In this document: positions 57,519-64,000 of the stretch, piece by piece | Numbering within the stretch: the stretch's first letter is position 1 | Layout of the letters: each line of letters starts with the position of its first letter | The notes under the pieces: generated by a model | The model's database searches: none | Seen by the model: only the letters and a program-made list of their open reading frames with translations | What the model was told of the DNA's origin: nothing | Made by a program: the position numbers and the translations under genes | Source: Trichoplusia ni | Lineage: Eukaryota > Arthropoda > Insecta > Lepidoptera > Noctuidae | Direction of reading: 5' to 3' | Assembly: GCF_003590095.1 (NCBI RefSeq) | Contig: NC_039492.1 | Location: forward strand, 2,418,001-2,482,000 | Length of the DNA: 64,000 nucleotides

Positions 57519-59221
57519 TCAGCTGGCGAGCTGCGCGCGCAGCAGCCGCGCGTGCAGCACGCACGCCGCCAGCAGCGCCGCGATGCAGCACGAGCTGTTC
57601 GACAGCCCCGCGCTGCCCGTCTGCATGGCCGCCGGCCGCTCGCCTGCGCACACGCGACATGTTACTGGCCGGAGCTCTTATGTGTCAACAAGGGTAATAG
57701 AATGTAGTAAAGTTACCGTTGAGCACGTGCACGCGCACGGAGGCCACCTCGGCGTTGGAGGGCGAGCAGGAGTAGCGGCCGGAGTCGGCGGGCGCGGCGT
57801 CCTGCACCAGCAGGTACGAGGTGGTGGCCGCGCCCTTCTCCGTCACCACGGACACGCCGCCGCGCGACGAGTCGTACGATATCACCTGCTTCACCACAAG
57901 CCCCCCACATTGTCACAACTGCTCAGGGCGCAGCGCTCGCCTGTCGTCACTGACATACGTGCATTGTGCCCTACCGCTTATTAACGGGGACTAAACACTC
58001 ATTTTTATTCAGCAAGTAATGGAACTCAAAGTCAGCCAATTGACCGCCGATGTTGATTTATTGTGCGATGGGAAATTAGCTCATACTGCTTGTTTACAAC
58101 AATAAAAATACTACAAAAGTCAAACTTTGTGGGTAAATCTTAGTATTTTGAATAGCGAGTAGTCCTTGCGAACGGAAAGTAGTGCGGGCGCGGCTCATCC
58201 CGGGAGACTGGGGTCGCTGTACTGAACCAGCTGTATCGTATTTCAGAGGAATTTGGAACATTATATGTTCGAAAGGTCAAAGGTTGTATTGAAATGAATT
58301 CACTTCACTTTACAGTGATAACGAATGTTTCTGCCTTAGTGCTCGGAGCCGGTCTGTCGCCGGCAAGTAATATCTGGGTACCACAATGCACTTGGTGTGA
58401 CAGCCTCGTTCTGCTGTACTAGCACTACAATATGATAATCAATCGTAGCAGACGGGTGCTTGACCAGGTAAGACTGTAGTACTACACTCGTCACATTTTG
58501 TAAACTAGTATTATTAAAACATTGTTTCTAAGTAAAGTCTTTCAGTTTCGACTCTCTTTGCAAATGATTTGTAAATTGAATTGAAGAGAACAGGACCGTT
58601 TACTTAATATGGCGAGTATACGTAGAAGTGGGACTTAAGACAATATACCAATTAAGTTTTGAATACTTTAACTTTAAAATAATACTAAACCGGTGTTGCT
58701 CTGACAAGGCTACGACGTAGCAGGTGCTACGTTATTGCAGTTTTGCTTTTGCAATTAATTAGTACAATGTTGACTTTGTACCATATTGTTGATGGTCACG
58801 TATTGTACCATCTTGTCAAATTCTTGTAATTTACTTGTTGCACTTACTTAGTCATCTTTAGAGCATAAGAAAATCAGGATCACAGCAGTTTAAAATGAAG
58901 AATTACATAATTCAGTACTGTTTTACCATTTGTTGGTAATAGGTTGTTGCCAAGTACTTCCAAAATACTGATGTGACGAAACGTTTCACTTCAGCTTATA
59001 TCCACTGCGTTTCCGAATGCCGTGAGGCGGCCTATTCTAAACATATACTTACGATAATAAATCCATGTGTATAATTACTTTGCGTCCGCTCACCTCGTCC
59101 TCGTGGTACCAGAATATGTAGGCGGGCGGTTCGGGTGAGAACTGGATGAGGCAGGTGAGGTTGATGGTGGAGCCCATGTCCACGTGCAGGTCCGGCCCGC
59201 CCAGGATGCGCGCCGACGGCA
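57519..59221 (-). CDS. dpr6: Dpr6-like immunoglobulin receptor (last three exons; 5' part outside)
   Basis: Exons 59221-59094, 57885-57717 and 57643-57519 on the minus strand. The frame is continuous (phase 2 entry, then 0, then 1), ending in TGA. Dpr proteins are neuronal surface receptors with two Ig domains that pair with DIP proteins to choose synaptic partners. Seen: VPSARILGGPDLHVDMGSTI (start of Ig2), NLTC with the first Ig cysteine, EPPAYIFWYHEDE with the core Trp, YDSSRGGVSVVTEKG, ADSGRYSCSPSNAEVASVRV with the second cysteine (DxGxYxC), then NGERPAAMQTGSAG. The C-terminus is a hydrophobic tail (CCIAALLAACVLHARLL), short enough for a GPI-anchor signal. The YDSSRGGVSVVTEKG and PSNAEVASVRVHVLNGE words favour Dpr6 over Dpr10. 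The first Ig domain and signal peptide are not found to the right and should lie beyond the window. Confidence 0.88.
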
Positions 59222-60243
59222 CTGCGGACAACACTCAGCTCAGAACCACACCACAAGCACACCAGCTGATTGGTCGGTAAAGCCGGAGCGTTTCATACAC
59301 AAACCAAGATATTTATAAATAAGAAGTTATTTTTCAGATTTCAGTTCAAGCAGTTTTTTTGTAAAAATTAAATGAATACATGTAAATGCTGTTAAACATC
59401 AACTATTCCATCTATTTTAAATTAAGCAATAAGATATTGTATTTAACGAGAGTTTTTCACTACTACTAGTCGTGTAATGAACAAGAGTTATTCGTAGATA
59501 GGTACGCTACGTAGCCAGTTGAGACGCCGATTGCAATATGTACGTATAGGCTAGGAACCCACGGGGGCCGAGGTAAATTTAAGACGTCGTTGTCCTACGA
59601 GAAGGTCGAAAACTAGCAAATATTGAATACCCTGCTTTATCTGCTCTTCTTCAACGGCTCATTGTTGTACTAATATGGAACAGTACAATCTTCCATATAA
59701 ATAAAAAAGGATGATTCTTGGTTTTCAGTGTGCGTTTTTGTCAGGACAAGGTTGTCTGATTTAAAAATACCGATAAAAATTACCGAAGGAATTGGCAGAA
59801 ATAAACCAGAGTGTTACCAGGAGAGGAGAACTGTCTTTTTATCATTAACTGTTAGGTGGTGCGAAGTTCGCCAGGTCAGATTTAGACGCATTGTTCTTGT
59901 TCAGATACCAAACAGTTTGTATCAAAACACGCTCGAGCTAAAATATTACTTGAGGTTTCAACGGGGCGCTTCAGTAAACAAACAGGCGTGAAGAGTACCG
60001 CAGCTGCCAAATGTTCGCGAGAAGTCGCGCGGCGGTGCTTGTCAGCACAGAGCCGCGGCTTATTTACTAGGTTTGGAAAATTAAGTAAGTACTGTCAACC
60101 CCTATCCACCAGGCCGCACTCGCGCGTATATGTCTTTGTCTATGTTGTCCTCACAAAACGAGTATGTATATCATGCAAGAATTTACTGAGAGCGTACAGA
60201 AGAAAGACGGAATTGACTATTCAATTTGCTACAATTTCGGCGT

Positions 60244-60274
60244 AAGCTTTCAGTAGTCCCTCTACTGAAAGCTT
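60244..60274. repeat. 13-bp perfect hairpin, 5-nt loop
   Basis: AAGCTTTCAGTAG and CTACTGAAAGCTT separated by TCCCT. Too short for a miRNA precursor on its own. Confidence 0.75.
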
Positions 60275-60920
60275 CTCATACTGAGAGCTGAACAAGATCA
60301 CTAACTCTTTGTATAATTAAGAGATTCAATATTGAAAACAAATCTTGGCCTGAGAGTGCTTCTCATCGAAAGATGATTCAATGGTGTTGCGTGCAGTAGT
60401 GTGCGTCACCGTCGTGCGGTCTGGAATCTGTTCGGCAGCAACACACACGACGGTGTATTCGGCAGGGAGGAGAGCCGCGTGAGTACCGGACGACATTAAT
60501 AGCTCAGTGAATATGGCGGCAATATGAGGCTAAGCAAAGAGCTGAAACACGGTAGCGCGGGCACTTCGTGTATCGCACGTACGAGCGAGCTATGTGCGCC
60601 ACGAACGATATTAACATATCGGAAGCGAGCACTGTGGATGTAGTGCTTAATGAGAAAACTCATGATAGGGTTTAGGAATTTTGTGAGACAGGATAGGTCT
60701 AAGGAAATAAATAAAACTGAACGGCCAATTCTTGCTGTCTTAAACTTAATATTTGAGCAGGCTTTTTGTTCAGTGATCCCTGAGTGTACACGCTGGCTGC
60801 TGCATTAGTTAAACATGGCTCGTTCTCGTAATATATCGCTCATCTCGGGTTATCAACACGGGAAATGAGCATACACCGCGGCAGTCAGGCCTGGGCGCGC
60901 TCGGGCGCGTGGCGCGGTGC

Positions 60921-60957
60921 GGGCGGTGCGGGGGAGCGGGTAGGGAGGGGGGGGGGA
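60921..60957 (+). other. G-quadruplex-prone tract in a CpG-rich patch
   Basis: Several runs of three or more G separated by loops of seven bases or less (GGG..GGGGG..GGG..GGG..then ten or more G). It sits in a CpG-rich block (60880-60960) that could be a promoter or 5' UTR of a dpr isoform. Confidence 0.5.
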
Positions 60958-62329
60958 GCTCTCTCACGGTTACAGTTATTTATTGTGCCTGAAAAGACAG
61001 GAAATGAGGTTTGTTCATTTTCGGAGCCTGAACTGTGACGGGAAAAATTCGTGAGAGTTCCGCTTCTACGGCTTTATTATAATCGTACGTTTGTATGTTG
61101 TGGAATATTAATTTTTGTGTTATGGTTTAACCGGTGCCGTGCCGTAAAGTTTTGTTTGCAGCCATTTATCCGAGTTGAGTGAACAAACACTTAATATTAG
61201 TTAGGGAAACTGAAATGACTTCCCTGCAGAGCCTCTTTTCAAGACATTCAAATTTCAAGAGAACCAAAGCTTCTCTAAGGGTTAGATGAGTAGCTTATTA
61301 AAAATAATCTTCCTAAAAATAATCCTATTTTGTTGGATGTTATCTTGCACAGCTGTCGACACTAACAACAAGTATTATGCGAATAAAAGTAGAAAGTGCA
61401 ATCACTTATTGAAGATGGGAATCTCCGATAAACCGAGGCGGATATAATCCGACGCCAATAAATCAGCGGAACAAAGCGCGCTCCCTTACGTCTCGAGGAG
61501 AAGTTGAACGCTAAAAAACCCGCCACTGTATCATCTATCATATTTTTAAAGTCGCCTGTCGGGAGGAAATCGCTCCTCGGCAAGGGAGTTATTGAATTTC
61601 CAATTTTTCACGAGGAATTTTATTTTATTTGTGCTGGTAGTTGGGTCGGCGCCGCCGCCCTGGCCGACACTCCGTGTAAACAAAGTGTAAGCTTCAAAAA
61701 CAAAACGAAATCGATCACTGAGCAGACAGAGAAAGTTTCAATTTAATTGAACCATTCGTTACCGGCCAAAGTTCAAAATCATTTCCCGGCGGATAAAACA
61801 CAATTGAAAAGTTTATTCACGGTTCAGTCAATCGCAGCAAAAGCAAGAGGTTATCCAGAAACCTGATGATTATGAGGTGCTCTTTGAATTTTACCTTGAT
61901 AAATGTTTGTGTGATAACAACAATCATTGGTACTGCGTCTGGCTGTAATTTATCTATTTGAATTTAATTATGTACTCTATTTGACTTTAATTACTATAAC
62001 TGAATTCATAAACGCGTACTGCTACTTAATAAATATACATGTTACCGTTGCATACGGATACGTGCGAGTAGAGTCACTTTTTTATCGTTTTAAAAGTGCC
62101 TTTAAAATAAAAACTTTTAATTTCATATAGGTAATTGATATCCATAGCTTATAAAGTATATTGCACTGTATCTTTATTTTTTCTCAAACATCTGATGTTA
62201 GTTATACAAATACTAAGACAGAGCCTAGGTTTTGTGTCATTGCTAATTATCTTTATACTTTTTTTTTATAATTTATTTTTTATGTGGTTAAAAACATCAC
62301 ATAAATTGTTCTGAACCCAAAGTAAGTTG

Positions 62330-62503
62330 CTAAAGCACTTGTGTTGTGGAATTCAGATACAACGAAGGTACCACAAACACCCAGACCCGAAACAATGTAG
62401 AAATATGAATTTTTACATTGACCCGACCGGGGATCGAACCCGGGACCTCAGAGCTAGCGACACCTTGAAACCGGTGCGTACGCCACTCGACCACGGAGGT
62501 CGT
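62330..62503 (-). mobile_element. tRNA-derived SINE with intact A and B boxes
   Basis: On the minus strand the head (62501 down to 62420) reads GACCTCCGTGGTCGAGTGGC (A box TGGTCGAGTGG), then AGGTCCCGGGTTCGATCCCC (B box GGTTCGATCCC) and GGTCGGGTC. The body continues to about 62330 with CACCCAGACCCGAAACAATG (plus strand). It is the best preserved Pol III promoter in the window. It cannot fold as a proper tRNA because the arms do not match. Confidence 0.85.
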
Positions 62504-64000
62504 CGAATCTTTAGCATTGATATAGAGCTCAAAATAGCTTTTTACTGATTGATTAAGATCGGCAGCCGATTGAGAGACAGGTACGAGGCCAATGCGTTAC
62601 GGTCTATTAGGGGTGAGACGATTTAATTAGTAGCTGTTAGATGTTTCCGTCAGAACCGTCAGGCGATGTCTGCTACGTTATTGATTCTGATTCATGATTT
62701 AATAAAACCAAACTCTAAAAATCGTTAAAACCACGGAAAGCTTAACTATTTAACTTCATAAATAGAGTAAGAGACTAAGTTAAAAAACAAAAAAAAAAAA
62801 TATCACGTCAAACGCAATATTTTGTCTACGCATTAACACTATTGCAATTATAGATGATGACATCGCTAAAAGGTTTTCCACGTTTCTATTCAATTATTAT
62901 CCAGTATTGCACAGTAGGCAAGTTCCGTTTTTTAACTTATGTTTGAGCTGCACTATCCTATGCGCGAGATATAAACAGCGCAAGTTGAGGAAGGCGAGAA
63001 AAACGCTCCTCCTGGAAATTGCTCGTTATTAAATCTCGTGACCGTAAAAACAAGGTGAAGTATGTTTTCTTAGCGCTCCGTGCGCCGCTGCGGGCAGCGG
63101 CCGCGCCCCGCGCCTCCCCCCGCCATGTCGATGTGTATGAGTACTATGAGTACACGAGCAACCAAGGTACTGATACATTGTCGTTCAGCTGTAGGAATCT
63201 TGTGCACTGCTAGCACTCGACTTCTCCGTGTGTCACTTGTAATAGGCCACAGAGCACACCGTGCACCTAACACCTCAGTTGGACTGATAAACGGCTTATT
63301 TGTACTTCTTCCATGAACGAATGAACATATCTTAATATATGCTTAGTGTGTGAGGTGGGGGCACGTGTTGTCGCGGCGCGCGCTCGTTGCACGCTCATCA
63401 GTTTTAGTGGTGCTTCAATAAGTGTTTAGTCACGGATACGAATATAACTCCTTCCGCTTAACTGTGCTCGTACACGGGCAAGAACATCACCTCGATGATC
63501 CAAACTTACTGTATATTTAGTAAATATTTATTTTAAGAATTAGATGGTCTGCCGTTATGTTTATCTAAGCAGGGACCGTTTATTTTCGATGGAACAGCAC
63601 AGCACTTACACTAAGATGTGAAGCGCAGCAACGCTTTAACCGTGATAATTTCCGTGCAGGAGCGGTGCAGCAGCGGGCCGGCGCGGCCTCACTACGGAAA
63701 TCCAATAAAGTGTCGCAACACGTGCACTCAACGCGTTCGCTTGTTCGCGCCTTTTACTGCAACTAACACGTTTTCACTATTCTCGTAAAATATCCATATG
63801 GGAGCTTAATCTGGGCTATGTCGCGGTGCGTGGCGCGTATGGCGGTTGTCACTTCGATCATATCATATCATTCGATGACATATGTATGTTTTTCGGTATT
63901 TTCATTTCTTAAGGTTATTTTTAGTTTAATTAATTTAATATAGTCGATAGTTTCAAGAATTTAACTGCTTAATTGTAGTATTTTAATGAGCAGTAGACAG
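62504..64000. other. Right edge, no gene recognised
   Basis: CpG-rich patches at 63070-63130 and 63355-63400, the second followed by an initiator-like ATCAGTTTTAG at about 63398. A short open stretch from ATG 63125 to a GT at 63167 is unassigned. The function is unknown; possible promoter of a dpr isoform or a neighbouring gene. Confidence 0.3.

Larger units (their letters stand above)
59222..62329 (-). other. Presumed large intron of the dpr6-like gene
   Basis: The next upstream dpr exon is not in the window. Contents: a 13-bp hairpin (60244-60274), a G-rich tract (60921-60957) and an unusual block at 61440-61745 of lower AT content than its surroundings. No Ig1 exon was found on the minus strand. 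Confidence 0.5.

Noticed and set aside
59728..59991. 87-aa plus frame in the presumed dpr intron
   Set aside because: No domain, no promoter or splice context, opposite strand to dpr.
62420..62501. tRNA gene on the minus strand
   Set aside because: A and B boxes are present but acceptor and anticodon arms do not pair and a SINE body follows; called as SINE instead.
63125..63166. Short first-exon-like stretch ending at a GT
   Set aside because: Only 14 codons of low-complexity Met/Ser/Thr, no downstream partner exon visible.

Overview
This is a eukaryotic nuclear window. Its genes are split by GT-AG introns, the spacers are AT-rich, and many short dispersed repeats are present, several ending in a (G)GGCAA..GCTAG(T) tail of the kind common in moth and butterfly genomes. 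Together with the gene set (including an arthropod-type Dpr cell-surface gene), this points to an insect, most likely Lepidoptera. I cannot name the species. Nothing prokaryotic is present: no operons and no CRISPR array.

Layout. Nine ordinary conserved genes and two extra gene copies fill the first 44 kb. In order they are XPA (+), ZNF706 (-), mitochondrial malonyl-CoA transacylase MCAT (+), very-long-chain acyl-CoA dehydrogenase ACADVL (-), an ABHD1/3-type lipase (+), AAGAB/p34 (-), leucine carboxyl methyltransferase LCMT1 (+), Integrator subunit INTS9 (-), and three single-exon cytochrome b5 genes (+,+,+). The first nine genes alternate strand without exception, giving a chain of convergent and divergent pairs. 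From 44.4 to 57.5 kb there is a repeat-bearing gene desert. At 57.5-59.2 kb lie the last three exons of a dpr6-like immunoglobulin gene on the minus strand, whose 5' part lies beyond the right edge. The remaining 4.8 kb is probably intron or regulatory DNA of that gene.

Genes and roles. XPA (nucleotide excision repair), INTS9 (snRNA and mRNA 3' processing), LCMT1 (methylation of the PP2A catalytic subunit) and AAGAB (adaptor-complex assembly) are housekeeping genes. MCAT and ACADVL are convergent neighbours that act in opposite mitochondrial pathways, fatty-acid synthesis and beta-oxidation. The cytochrome b5 genes encode tail-anchored haem proteins that pass electrons to desaturases and P450s. 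Copies two and three are a nearly identical, recently duplicated 694-bp unit that includes the proximal promoter and 3' UTR. dpr6 encodes a neuronal recognition receptor.

What stands out: the recent cytochrome b5 duplication; a probable GC-AG intron in INTS9; an unresolved reading-frame switch in AAGAB; clusters of TGTCA motifs about 150-285 bp upstream of five start codons; a very sharp GC contrast between early and terminal exons of the same gene; and several cleanly bounded non-autonomous transposons, including a hAT-type element with a perfect 8-bp target duplication. I found no convincing undescribed molecular system.
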